The notes under the pieces: generated by a model
Database searches by the model: none
What the model saw: the letters and a program-made list of their open reading frames with translations, nothing else
What the model was told of the DNA's origin: nothing
From: Paucidesulfovibrio gracilis DSM 16080
GTDB lineage: Bacteria; Desulfobacterota; Desulfovibrionia; Desulfovibrionales; Desulfovibrionaceae
DNA length: 64,000 bases
Direction: 5' to 3'
Assembly: GCF_900167125.1 (NCBI RefSeq)
Contig: NZ_FUYC01000001.1
Coordinates: 372,001 to 436,000, forward strand
Made by a program: the position numbers and the translations under genes
In this document: in pieces, positions 1 to 7,991 of the stretch
Layout: each line of letters begins with the position of its first letter
Numbering within the stretch: position 1 is the stretch's first letter

Positions 1-306
1 GACATCGGGTTCCCCGGTGCGCAGATCCAAAGAAAAATCCTCCACTTCGTCCACGAATTCCTCGTGCTCGCGGTGGTGCTCGTCAAGCTCGGGATAGTCA
101 TGCTTGCGAAGCAGGCGTTCTTCACTGGTAAAATGGTACGAGGAATACAGCTTGAGCTGCTCCATGACGTCATCAATGACCGTTTTGCCGCGGCCTTCTT
201 CAATGGCCTGTCCCAAGTCATTGATCAGCCGTACCAGATTCATGTGCTGTGCATCGAGCAGGCCGATGCCGGTTTCCAGGTCGGGGCTCCATTCAATGGA
301 TTTCAT
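1..306 (-). CDS. Bacteriohemerythrin (3' end cut by window edge)
   Basis: Predicted O2-binding, non-heme di-iron four-helix protein. Reading the minus strand gives 102 codons starting MKSIEWSPDLETGIGLLDAQ and continuing past the window edge. The iron-ligand pattern is visible: H in LLDAQHMNLV, H and E in SYHFTSEERLL, and the HDYPELDEHHREH helix. A GGGG tract lies just before the ATG. The only other nearby ATG (308-310) is out of frame. It follows the second MotB by 29 bp in the same direction, so it is probably the last gene of the stator operon. Hemerythrins in anaerobes bind or deliver O2, or sense it for taxis. A role in coupling oxygen to motility is inference from position only. Confidence 0.85.
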   Translation of the reverse strand, partial: MKSIEWSPDLETGIGLLDAQHMNLVRLINDLGQAIEEGRGKTVIDDVMEQLKLYSSYHFTSEERLLRKHDYPELDEHHREHEEFVDEVEDFSLDLRTGEPDV

Positions 307-335
307 GCATTCCCCCTTGCGAAGTTTGCCGCCGG

Positions 336-1079
336 TTACCAGTTTTCGGCTCCCGGTGCCTGAAAGTAAAACTCCACCCGACGGTTCAGAGCCTTGTTTG
401 CGGCCGTGGTGCTGGGTACCAGCGGCTTGGACCCGGCCAGTCCCACGGCCTTGAGCCGCTGGGGCGACACGCTGGAATGCTCCAGGATGAACCGAAGACA
501 GGCCGCAGCCCGGGTCGCGGACAGCTCCCAATTGGTATCGAACAATTGTTCATTGAGATCCTCGCCGTCGGTGTGCCCCCGCACGATGAGATTAAACGGC
601 GTGGAATTGAGCAACTTGATGACCTCCACCAACACACTGATGGATTCGGGCATCAAATCCGAGGAACCAGGGCGGAACATGGCCTTGTTGCCCACCCGCA
701 ACATGACGCCGGTATTGTCCACACTGAGGGATGCCTCGCCGGTGAGACTTTCGTCCTGAATAAACTTCTTGAGCGAAGCGGCAAGCTGCTTGATGTCGTT
801 TTCACTTTCGACCTGCCGCTTGAACTGCCGCGAAGTATCCGCATACGGAATCTCGCGGGCGTCGCTGCGTTCCTTTTGCACGCCGAATGCGTCGGACATG
901 GCGCCCATGAGCATTTGGAAGTTGTTGATGTCCTGGTTGGTGAACGACAGCAGCAGCACGAAGAAACACAACAACAGGGTGACCATGTCCGCAAACGTGG
1001 CCATCCACGGCGGCAGTCCCTCCTCCCGTGGGGGCGGGTCTTCCACCTGTTCGATGATGATCACATCTTCTTCGGGCAT
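336..1079 (-). CDS. motB: Flagellar motor protein MotB, second paralogue
   Basis: Stator subunit that anchors the ion channel to peptidoglycan; 247 aa. A short cytoplasmic tail is followed by the stator helix PPWMATFADMVTLLLCFF with the ion-binding Asp at residue 31. The C-terminal OmpA/MotB domain contains RGHTDGEDLN and NRRVEFYF. An in-frame start 81 bp upstream would run into the end of the first motB. The ATG chosen here sits 4 bp after that gene's stop and gives an N-terminus (MPEEDVIIIE) matching the paralogue. The transmembrane helix is nearly identical to that of the upstream MotB, while the OmpA domains have diverged. It may form mixed stators with the first MotB or alternative stators. 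Confidence 0.9.
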   Translation of the reverse strand: MPEEDVIIIEQVEDPPPREEGLPPWMATFADMVTLLLCFFVLLLSFTNQDINNFQMLMGAMSDAFGVQKERSDAREIPYADTSRQFKRQVESENDIKQLAASLKKFIQDESLTGEASLSVDNTGVMLRVGNKAMFRPGSSDLMPESISVLVEVIKLLNSTPFNLIVRGHTDGEDLNEQLFDTNWELSATRAAACLRFILEHSSVSPQRLKAVGLAGSKPLVPSTTAANKALNRRVEFYFQAPGAENW

Positions 1080-1083
1080 GGGA

Positions 1084-1836
1084 CTACCATTGATCCTTTT
1101 CCGGTTGGTGGAAATGAAATTCCACCCGCTGATTTTTGAGCCGTCCCTCGGGGGTGGCATTGGAAGCCACGGGCCGGGTGTGCGCGTATCCCACGGCCTT
1201 GACCCGGTTCACGGGAATGCCGCCTACCTCCAGGATGTAAGCCAGGGCATTGGCCGCCCGCGCCGCGGAAAGTTCCCAATTGGAAGGATAGCGTCCCGTG
1301 CTCACGGGCCGGTCGTCGGTATGGCCGCGCACCACCAGATTGAGGGGGTACTCCTTGAGTACCAGAATCACGGCGTCCAGCGCTTGTTTCGCCTCGGGCG
1401 ACAATGTCGCGGACCCGGGATCGAACAGTGCGCCGCTTTGCACGTCCAGCAACACGCCCTCGCGGTCCACCCGTACGCCGCTGGCTCGTTTCAATTCCGG
1501 GGTTTTTTCCAAAATGGACCGGATACGCACCACCACGCCGTTGAGAATCTGCTCGGACGTGCTGGTGGGGGCGGAGTTCACTTCCGTGGAACTTGTGGTT
1601 TCCAGGGCCAGTTCCGACGACTTGGTACGAACAACAGCCACGCCGAACGCATCGCGCAGGGAGCCGAGTACGTCGCGGAACTTTTGCACGTCCTGCTCGG
1701 CAAAGGAAAGCAGCAGCACGAAAAAGCACAGCAGCAGGGTGACCATGTCCGCAAACGTGGCCATCCAGGGCGGCAGCCCTGGGTCGTGCGGCCCTTCTTC
1801 TGCGGGCTTTTTTACGATGATGACCTTTTTGGCCAT
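1084..1836 (-). CDS. motB: Flagellar motor protein MotB, first paralogue
   Basis: Peptidoglycan-anchored stator subunit; 250 aa, a normal MotB length. The order is a basic N-tail (MAKKVIIVKK), the stator helix with ion-binding Asp at residue 30 (ATFADMVTLLL), a linker, and an OmpA-like domain with RGHTDDRPVSTGRYPSNWEL and NQRVEFHF. It starts 8 bp after the motA stop, behind a G-rich ribosome site, and ends 4 bp before the second motB. MotA and the two MotB genes are clearly co-transcribed. The ion used (H+ or Na+) cannot be read with certainty. Confidence 0.92.
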   Translation of the reverse strand: MAKKVIIVKKPAEEGPHDPGLPPWMATFADMVTLLLCFFVLLLSFAEQDVQKFRDVLGSLRDAFGVAVVRTKSSELALETTSSTEVNSAPTSTSEQILNGVVVRIRSILEKTPELKRASGVRVDREGVLLDVQSGALFDPGSATLSPEAKQALDAVILVLKEYPLNLVVRGHTDDRPVSTGRYPSNWELSAARAANALAYILEVGGIPVNRVKAVGYAHTRPVASNATPEGRLKNQRVEFHFHQPEKDQW

Positions 1837-1844
1837 GGCCGCCC

Positions 1845-2600
1845 CTAGCTGGAGGATTCACGCATGGCCGGACTCAGGAAGGCCATGAGTTTTTCCTTGA
1901 CGATGGAGGGATGGTCGCCCCGTTGAATGGACACCACCCCTTCCAGCATGATTTCCATATACAACTGGTCCTCGGCGCTTCGGCCTTCGAGCTTGGTGGA
2001 CAGAGGCAAAAACACTACGTTGGCCAGCACCGCACCGTAAAACGTGGTCAACAGGGCCACGGCCATGGCCGGACCGATGGATGCCGGATCCGAAAGGTTC
2101 TGCAGCATGTTCACTAGGCCGATGAGCGTACCGATCATGCCGAAGGCCGGAGCCATGGTGCCCATGCCTTTGAACACGCCCTGGCCCTGCATATGGCGCT
2201 GTTTCATGAATTTGATTTCCGTCTCCATAACGGAGCGGACAAGCGCTTCCTCGGTGCCGTCGGCCACGAGCATGACGCCCTTTTTCATGAAGGGATCATC
2301 GACGCTGACTTTCTCCAGGGCCACTAGGCTTTCACGCCGGGCGGTCTCGGCCAGTTCGATGATCTTTCGGATAATCTGATGCGGGTCCGGGTTTTTGAAG
2401 AACAATGTCTTCATGGCGACCTTGACGGTCCCGATGATGGTCCCCAGAGGAAACATGACGAAGGTGGCGGCAAAGGTACCGCCGATGACCACCACGACGG
2501 AGGGGACGTCTACGAACCCCCCGGCGTTGCCGCCCAGAATGATGGTGGTGATGATCAGCCCGAATCCGCCGAGCAAACCGATTAACGTCGCGATATCCAT
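1845..2600 (-). CDS. motA: Flagellar motor protein MotA/PomA
   Basis: Inner-membrane stator subunit that forms the ion channel with MotB and pushes on FliG; 251 aa. Four hydrophobic segments are visible: LIGLLGGFGLIITTIIL near the N-terminus, VVVVIGGTFAATFVMFPLG, and the pair around FGMIGTLIGLVNMLQNL and AVALLTTFYGAVLANVVFL. The cytoplasmic loop carries charged residues, and the tail (EGVVSIQRGDHPSIVKEKL) is typical of the short PomA-like MotA class. The start lies 6 bp after the upstream FapA-like gene, in an AT-rich junction. The order is FapA-like, motA, motB, motB, hemerythrin. Confidence 0.93.
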   Translation of the reverse strand: MDIATLIGLLGGFGLIITTIILGGNAGGFVDVPSVVVVIGGTFAATFVMFPLGTIIGTVKVAMKTLFFKNPDPHQIIRKIIELAETARRESLVALEKVSVDDPFMKKGVMLVADGTEEALVRSVMETEIKFMKQRHMQGQGVFKGMGTMAPAFGMIGTLIGLVNMLQNLSDPASIGPAMAVALLTTFYGAVLANVVFLPLSTKLEGRSAEDQLYMEIMLEGVVSIQRGDHPSIVKEKLMAFLSPAMRESSS

Positions 2601-2606
2601 ATAATA

Positions 2607-3722
2607 TTATTTCTCTATTGCGGGTGAAGCGATCAGAATCTCCCGATCCTTGTAGTAGAATCGGACATTCTCCATAAAGTCATCCACTTTCCGATAGGCA
2701 GGGCCGATGCTGATCTCCACCCCGGGCTTGACCGTACCCGGAACGATGATCCGGCAGCGTTCCAGCATTCCGGTAGCGTGAATCCGCTCCCAGAGCTTGG
2801 TTTTGCGCCGTTGCAACAAGGCGAGTTTCTTGCGCAGCTCGGTTCGGGCCTCGCGCAATTCCTGGTCCTTGGCCTCGTTCTTGCCCAAATGCGCCTCGCA
2901 GAGCCGAATCTGTTCATGCAGCTTGGCGATGCGTTCGTTAAGTTGCCGATCAGCATAGAGCAGCATGGGATCATACCCGGCCAGAATGGAGGTTTCGGCG
3001 TTCATGCCACCCCCGAGCTGCTCTCCCACATACGCGTATTCAAAGCAGTACACTTCACATCCGGTGAGGCGTCCTTTCACGGCCAGCTTGCCTCCGGCAA
3101 ATACCCGGCTGTGCATGCACGCCCCTTCCACCAGCACGTTGGCCCCGGTGCGGATGGTGGCGCCCTCGCAGAATCCGCAACGGAAACTATCCCCTGCGTC
3201 GATAAAGGCGTTGTACCCGCCCTTGACCCCGGATTCACAGACAATGGACCGAATGGCCCCCACCGAGGCTCCTTCGATGTTGCCCTTGACCCGCAGACCC
3301 GCGGCCCGCACGCGGAACCCGGAACGAACCGCCCCGTGAACCACCATATCCCCGACATATGGAATATTGCCGGTATGGAAATCCACGTCGCGCCGCACGT
3401 TGAGGATGCGCTTTACCGTAATACGGCCCTGTTCGTAAAATACGTACCCGCTGCACGCCGCCACCATACGCCGGGAATTATCCGGATCCAGCTCGGTGTT
3501 GCGCCCTGCCGGGAAGCGGGGTTCCAGCAAAACGAACCGAGATTCGGCCTCGGCCGCCTCTTCTTCGCTCAAATCCTGCATTTCGGCCAGTACCTGGCCC
3601 TGCACCACATTCTGCACGTAACTGAGATCGAAATGATCCACGGACCCATCTTCGCGCTGGCGAGGATGCAGGCGCATGTAATCAAAATCCGGATCAAAAT
3701 AATGCTTTAGGAAATATGGCAT
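2607..3722 (-). CDS. FapA-family (DUF342) polymer-forming protein
   Basis: Member of the FapA/DUF342 family, 371 aa. The central part is a repetitive beta-helix-like region (GNIPYVGDMVVHGAVRSG, then repeated VKG, VEG and CEG turns). It is followed by a predicted coiled coil rich in K, E, R and L (NERIAKLHEQIRLCEAH, then ELREARTELRKKLALL) and a short second beta portion. The start ATG (MPYFLKHYFD) has GGACGGAAG just upstream; a longer in-frame extension is possible but lacks a ribosome site. Family members are often named flagellar assembly protein A, though the molecular role is poorly known. Its place at the head of the stator operon fits a cell-surface or motility job. Confidence 0.8.
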   Translation of the reverse strand: MPYFLKHYFDPDFDYMRLHPRQREDGSVDHFDLSYVQNVVQGQVLAEMQDLSEEEAAEAESRFVLLEPRFPAGRNTELDPDNSRRMVAACSGYVFYEQGRITVKRILNVRRDVDFHTGNIPYVGDMVVHGAVRSGFRVRAAGLRVKGNIEGASVGAIRSIVCESGVKGGYNAFIDAGDSFRCGFCEGATIRTGANVLVEGACMHSRVFAGGKLAVKGRLTGCEVYCFEYAYVGEQLGGGMNAETSILAGYDPMLLYADRQLNERIAKLHEQIRLCEAHLGKNEAKDQELREARTELRKKLALLQRRKTKLWERIHATGMLERCRIIVPGTVKPGVEISIGPAYRKVDDFMENVRFYYKDREILIASPAIEK

Positions 3723-4014
3723 TGCTTCCGTCCTCAACCAAACGTCCGAACAGAAAGAAACTGGGCGCTGCTTCAGCGCTCCGGGACCGATCACCGACAG
3801 GGTGCAGACAAGTCCCATGCCCGGCCGGGAAATTTCCAGCATCAGCTCTCACTCTAAAACGTGCCGAACAAAATGTCCATGCGCAGTCACAATTTCATGA
3901 ATTGTTCCTTCCGGTTTTCTTCGTCTTCCGAATCTGGTACAGCAGAAAACATCCACACTGACGTACCATGGCAACCGCCTCGAATACCAACGTCGCAGGA
4001 ACCAAGGAACCACC

Positions 4015-4902
4015 ATGTCCCATGAGTCCATTCCCTTTATCGGAGTCGTCACCGCCCTGGAGGCGGAGACCAAAGCCGTTTGCCGTAAAGCAAAAGCCGA
4101 AGCCGGAGAACCGTTTCCCCGTTTCGACTGCTCCACAGCCGAGGCCCGTGTGGTCTGCCTGCAATGCGGACCCGGGCCGGAACGCGCCCTTGCGGCAGCG
4201 CGGCAACTCATCAGCCAAGGCGCGGACATGCTCCTCTGCGTTGGCGCGGCCAGCGGCATGGACAGGGAAGCCCAGAGCGGCCATCTCCTGCTGACCCGCG
4301 ATGTTCTGCTGCTGCACGATGCACACCCTATGCCCATCCCGCACGCGGATCAGGGCGATGCCGACCGCACCCCGGACATACAGCCCGACAATGCGCTGGT
4401 CAAAACCCTGGAAGCCAAAAAGCTGACCGTGCATGTGCGTCCCCTGCTCACGGCCCCGCCGCCTCTCTTCGGCCAGGAGGATCGCACACACTGGAACGCG
4501 GAAACAGGTGCCGCGGCGCTGGACACGGAAAGCGCGGGCGCGGCCCTGGCCGCGTTGGAATCTCACCGTCCGTTCCTGGCGTTGCGCGCTCTGGGCGACA
4601 GCGTGGAACGCCCCGTGTCCCCCGAAGTATTGGCAGCCTGTTCGGGCGGCGGGGGATGGTCCCTGTTTCGCCGCATCGTGCGGCATCCGGGTTTGTTCAT
4701 AAAACTTTGGCGCATGGGTCGGGAATATTCCAACGCCTTGGACGCCCTCTCCAAGGCCTGGAACCCGGTGCTGGAACATTGCGTTCACGCCCTGCTGAAG
4801 GCCGCACCCACGGGTTCCACCCCGGAGCAGCCCGCACAGTCGTCGGATTCGGCTCCGGATGCAAGGCAGGAATCTGACTCGTCGAAAACGCCCCTGCAAT
4901 AA
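4015..4902 (+). CDS. Nucleoside phosphorylase/nucleosidase-fold protein
   Basis: Predicted cytosolic protein of the PNP/MTA-SAH nucleosidase superfamily, 295 aa. It opens with the family signature IGVVTALEAETKAVCRK, then has LLCVGAASGM (the substrate-pocket Gly-rich turn), ALDTESAGAALAAL in the place of the ribose-binding ME-E-A motif, and LRALGDS where the catalytic Asp lies. After about residue 260 comes a low-complexity Ser/Pro/Asp/Gln tail unusual for the fold. It resembles hopanoid-associated phosphorylase (HpnG) more than a classical MTA nucleosidase, but no hopanoid genes are nearby, so substrate and reaction are not assigned. It is convergent with the next gene, with 6 bp between stops. 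Confidence 0.6.
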   Translation: MSHESIPFIGVVTALEAETKAVCRKAKAEAGEPFPRFDCSTAEARVVCLQCGPGPERALAAARQLISQGADMLLCVGAASGMDREAQSGHLLLTRDVLLLHDAHPMPIPHADQGDADRTPDIQPDNALVKTLEAKKLTVHVRPLLTAPPPLFGQEDRTHWNAETGAAALDTESAGAALAALESHRPFLALRALGDSVERPVSPEVLAACSGGGGWSLFRRIVRHPGLFIKLWRMGREYSNALDALSKAWNPVLEHCVHALLKAAPTGSTPEQPAQSSDSAPDARQESDSSKTPLQ

Positions 4903-4908
4903 CCCCGA

Positions 4909-5859
4909 CTACTGGGGTCCGCAACGCCGCAACAACCCCGGCAATGCGGGATCCGGCGGACCAAAGCCCCGGGTCCGCAGCGCGTCCAAAACATCCCCCA
5001 GACGGGTTCTCTTGCTGGAGTCATCGGCCGCGTCCCTTGTTGCGGCTTTGTGCAACGAACGCAACCCGGCCATGACCCGTCCTGCATCCGGGCTGTCCGC
5101 GCCCGCACCGAACCAGACCACCGGCGATGCAGGAAGCCCGTCCACCGAAAACGACACCTCGAACCGGTCCAACAGGGAGTCGCGCAGAGGCAAGGCCTGC
5201 ACGGCCTGATATTGCAAACGATCCAATACCACGCCCGACGGTCCCTGTTCCTCCCATTGCCGCAGGACCAGCACGGGAGAACTGTTGCCATGCAATCCCA
5301 CAATGCCGCCGTGCCGTCCTTCCAGGAGCAGACATCCCGCGCTCCGGGGAGTATAAAACATGCTGCCGTGGTAGTCTCCGCTGATTGACTCGTCCGAAGC
5401 GCCCGCCGGCACCAAGACGCGCCAGACATCCCCGGATGCGCCTCCCGGTCGGGTGGATCCCACAGGCGTCATGTCCAGTTCCCGGGCATGCTCCAGATAA
5501 AACCCAAGTGAAACAACGCCCCAGCAAGGGGACTGCTCCCGAATCATCCGGGCCGCTTCCTCAGGTTGATTGCTGAATCCGCCCCGCACCGGACGGCCGG
5601 TAGCGTTGGCCATGAACACGGCCAACCGATTGACCACGTCCCGCGCCGCCTCCCGCCCCAGGGGAGACCCAGGCAGGACCACGGCAAAATCCAATGGCTC
5701 CGGCATGGCGGACACGGCCTGTCCGGTGTCTTCACCGCAGTGTCCGCCCACAGGAAACCACAGTACACCGATCAATACGAGTGAAACCGCACGCCACCAA
5801 ACACGACGCTGAAGCGCAACACTCAGGTATCCAATATTTTTCTTCCTCTTCCTCGTCAT
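4909..5859 (-). CDS. Exported PhnD-like substrate-binding protein
   Basis: 316 aa with a basic N-terminus and a hydrophobic signal segment (RAVSLVLIGVLWFPVGGHCG), so probably periplasmic or a lipoprotein. The mature part looks like the PhnD/type 2 periplasmic binding fold: LDFAVVLPGSPLGREAARDV starts domain 1, and CWGVVSLGFYLEHARELDMT matches the strand where these proteins report a ligand pocket. No ABC permease or ATPase gene adjoins it, so it could be a stand-alone sensor or binding protein. Ligand unknown. It is divergent from ispH and convergent with the phosphorylase-fold gene. Confidence 0.55.
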   Translation of the reverse strand: MTRKRKKNIGYLSVALQRRVWWRAVSLVLIGVLWFPVGGHCGEDTGQAVSAMPEPLDFAVVLPGSPLGREAARDVVNRLAVFMANATGRPVRGGFSNQPEEAARMIREQSPCWGVVSLGFYLEHARELDMTPVGSTRPGGASGDVWRVLVPAGASDESISGDYHGSMFYTPRSAGCLLLEGRHGGIVGLHGNSSPVLVLRQWEEQGPSGVVLDRLQYQAVQALPLRDSLLDRFEVSFSVDGLPASPVVWFGAGADSPDAGRVMAGLRSLHKAATRDAADDSSKRTRLGDVLDALRTRGFGPPDPALPGLLRRCGPQ

Positions 5860-6010
5860 GAACGCTCCTTACAGAGGGGAATGGGGAGGATGTACACCCG
5901 GCCTGAAGCCCGGTCAACGACGAGGCTGGTTTTCCTGACCATGACCACGGTTGCCAAACACGGCCCGGCGGGGTATCGCCTTGCACTGCAACAGGCAAGG
6001 AGTTGTCCAC

Positions 6011-6862
6011 ATGGAAGTGATTCGCGCTGAGACCGCCGGGTTCTGCATGGGCGTTGACATGGCCCTGAACAAATTGAACCGGCTGATGCAGGAAAACGGC
6101 GAGGGACGCGACGTGCGCACCCTGGGTCCCATCATCCACAACCCCCAGGTGCTGGCCCGCTACGAAAAACAGGGCGTGTTCACCGCGGACACCCCCGAGG
6201 ACGTCCCCCGTGGCGCGCATTGTGTGATCCGCGCCCACGGCATTCCGCGCCATGTGGAGGATCGCCTGCGGAAACGGGGCGTGACCATCCTGGACGCCAC
6301 CTGCCCCCGGGTAAAAAAAGCCCAGACCCTCATCGCCAAACACAGCGACCAGGGACGCACCCTGCTGCTCTATGGCGAAGCCGAACATCCCGAAGTCAAA
6401 GGCCTGCTCTCCTACGCCGGTGACGACGCCATAGTATTCGGCAGCCCCGAAGAACTGGACCCGGAACACCTGGATCCGTCCCGCCCCTATGTGCTGGCGG
6501 CTCAGACCACGCAGGACCGAGAAATTTTTGATGAACTCATGAACGCTATGCAAGCCGATCCAAACCTGGACGTGGTGGTGCTGCAAACCATCTGCGACGC
6601 CACCAAGCTGCGCCAGGAAGAGGCCATGCACATCGCCATGGACGTGGACTGCATGGTGGTTGTGGGCGGACGCATCAGCGGCAACACCCGTCGGCTCGTG
6701 CAGGTATGCGAGGCCAAGGGCGCACGCTGCGTGCATGTGGAAACCCCGGAAGAGCTTCCCCTTGAGGAATTGCGGACCTGCGCGCGCATCGGGCTGACCG
6801 CGGGCGCATCCACCCCCGGCGACATCATCGATGCCGTGGAAGCGGCCCTGCTCAGCATCTAA
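6011..6862 (+). CDS. ispH: 4-hydroxy-3-methylbut-2-enyl diphosphate reductase
   Basis: Last enzyme of the MEP isoprenoid pathway, reducing HMBPP to IPP and DMAPP. 283 aa, the usual length. The three cysteines that hold the [4Fe-4S] cluster are present: C12 (AGFCMGV), C98 (DATCPRV) and C195 (TICDATK). EAEHPEV and RISGNTRRL are family motifs. The start MEVIRAETAG is preceded by AAGGAG; a TTG 60 bp upstream is in frame but has no support. Together with ispG about 10 kb downstream, two of the Fe-S steps of the pathway lie in this window. A strong hairpin follows the stop. Confidence 0.96.
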   Translation: MEVIRAETAGFCMGVDMALNKLNRLMQENGEGRDVRTLGPIIHNPQVLARYEKQGVFTADTPEDVPRGAHCVIRAHGIPRHVEDRLRKRGVTILDATCPRVKKAQTLIAKHSDQGRTLLLYGEAEHPEVKGLLSYAGDDAIVFGSPEELDPEHLDPSRPYVLAAQTTQDREIFDELMNAMQADPNLDVVVLQTICDATKLRQEEAMHIAMDVDCMVVVGGRISGNTRRLVQVCEAKGARCVHVETPEELPLEELRTCARIGLTAGASTPGDIIDAVEAALLSI

Positions 6863-6886
6863 CCACACTACACACTACCCTTTTCC

Positions 6887-6922
6887 GCCGTGTTTCCTCC
6901 CAAGGGAAGCACGGCTTGTTTT
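6887..6922 (+). terminator. Intrinsic terminator after ispH
   Basis: An 11-bp stem (GCCGTGTTTCC pairing with GGAAGCACGGC, one G-T wobble) with a 7-nt loop is followed by TTGTTTT. It lies 24 bp after the ispH stop. Confidence 0.8.
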
Positions 6923-6968
6923 CCACCTCCTTTCCCAGCCTTTCCTGCACAGGTTCGCTGCTAGTGGC

Positions 6969-7055
6969 TTGACACGCTATCGCAAACCTGAAATACCTCC
7001 TGGGAAACGGTTTCAATCAAATGTTTGTTTTACTTTTTTATTAAAAAATCCAGGC
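6969..7055 (+). promoter_or_regulatory. Candidate promoter/operator of the TetR-RND operon
   Basis: This is the only structured part of the 460-bp gap between ispH and the TetR gene. A perfect TTGACA (6969-6974) is followed 17 bp later by AATACC, a weak -10. Just downstream (about 7012-7050) is a sharply AT-rich island containing CAAA-TG-TTTG and TTTTTTATTAAAAAA, inverted repeats of the size a TetR dimer could bind. The rest of the gap, to about 7300, shows no convincing gene or RNA. Promoter and operator are inference. Confidence 0.35.
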
Positions 7056-7322
7056 AGAAACAGCACGCGCAACAGATAATGTTGGACACACGTCCCCATT
7101 GTCGGCCCGTCCGGCTTGGCGGCATTGCGTATTTGCTGCGTGGTCCCAAGGCGGAACACCACGACATCCGCGCATTCAGCCAACGTGAAGCGCAACCAGC
7201 GTCCAAAGCCCCATGCTGATGCGGCGTACAAGGACCGATTTGTTTCCGCAACGATCCGCCAACTCTCTTTTTGCACAAAGCAAAACAGGACGACCTGTCA
7301 TCCACCCGCCAAAGGGGAGACA

Positions 7323-7982
7323 ATGACCCATTCACATGCACAACAGGGAACCAAGGAACGGCTGCTCCAGGCCGGAGCCAAGGTCTTTTCCGAAAAAGGC
7401 TTTCTCGCGGCCACGATTCGGGAAATCTGCCAATTGGCCGAGGCCAACATCGCGGCCGTGAACTATCACTTCGGCGACAAGCAAAGCCTCTACGACGCCG
7501 TGCTCAAAACCATGTTCGCTGAATGCGCCACCCCCGTGGACCAGCGCATTGACCCGGATCTGCCCGCCGAAGAACGGCTTGCCGCGTTCATCCTGGAGTC
7601 CATCCGGGACATTTACGGTGATTCCTCGCTCAGCGATGACGGCGGCCTGCTCGATTCGCTGTTCCACATGGAGCTGGCGCATCCCAGCTCCCAATGGGAA
7701 CAACTCATCAAAGATCACTTTCTGCCGGAAAGCCTGTACCTACGCAGCCTTATCCGGGAAATCCTCGGATCCGGCCACGACGAGGAAACCATCCGGCAAT
7801 GCTGTATTTCCATCTACGGTATGATGACCCATCACGCTCTGTGCTGGCCCATCGTATCCGTAGTGCATCAGGACCATCCCCCCATGACGGGATTCCGGGA
7901 ACAGCTCGCCGACCACGTCACCCGGTTCAGTCTGGCCGCGCTGCGCGATCTGCGTCACCAACAACAGCCGCCCAAGGAATAA
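7323..7982 (+). CDS. TetR-family regulator (CerR-like) of the RND operon
   Basis: 219-aa repressor. The N-terminal TetR helix-turn-helix is clear: KERLLQAGAKVFSEKGFLAA, then TIREICQLAEANIAAVNYHF and GDKQSLYDAVL. The C-terminal ligand domain, with SLFHMELAHPSSQWEQLIKD and a long helix to residue 200, resembles the CerR/DUF1956 class often found next to RND pumps. The start ATG is 4 bp after AGGGGAGA. The RND adaptor begins 9 bp after its stop, so the regulator is first in its own efflux operon and probably represses it. Inducer unknown. Confidence 0.88.
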   Translation: MTHSHAQQGTKERLLQAGAKVFSEKGFLAATIREICQLAEANIAAVNYHFGDKQSLYDAVLKTMFAECATPVDQRIDPDLPAEERLAAFILESIRDIYGDSSLSDDGGLLDSLFHMELAHPSSQWEQLIKDHFLPESLYLRSLIREILGSGHDEETIRQCCISIYGMMTHHALCWPIVSVVHQDHPPMTGFREQLADHVTRFSLAALRDLRHQQQPPKE

Positions 7983-7991
7983 GGAGACCGC

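Noticed and set aside
769-1848. 359-codon plus-strand frame over both motB genes
   Set aside because: Shadow of two clear MotB genes on the other strand; no domain or ribosome site.
7030-7341. Minus-strand frames of 87-103 codons in the gap before the TetR gene
   Set aside because: No ribosome site, odd Cys-rich composition, and they overlap the TetR start.
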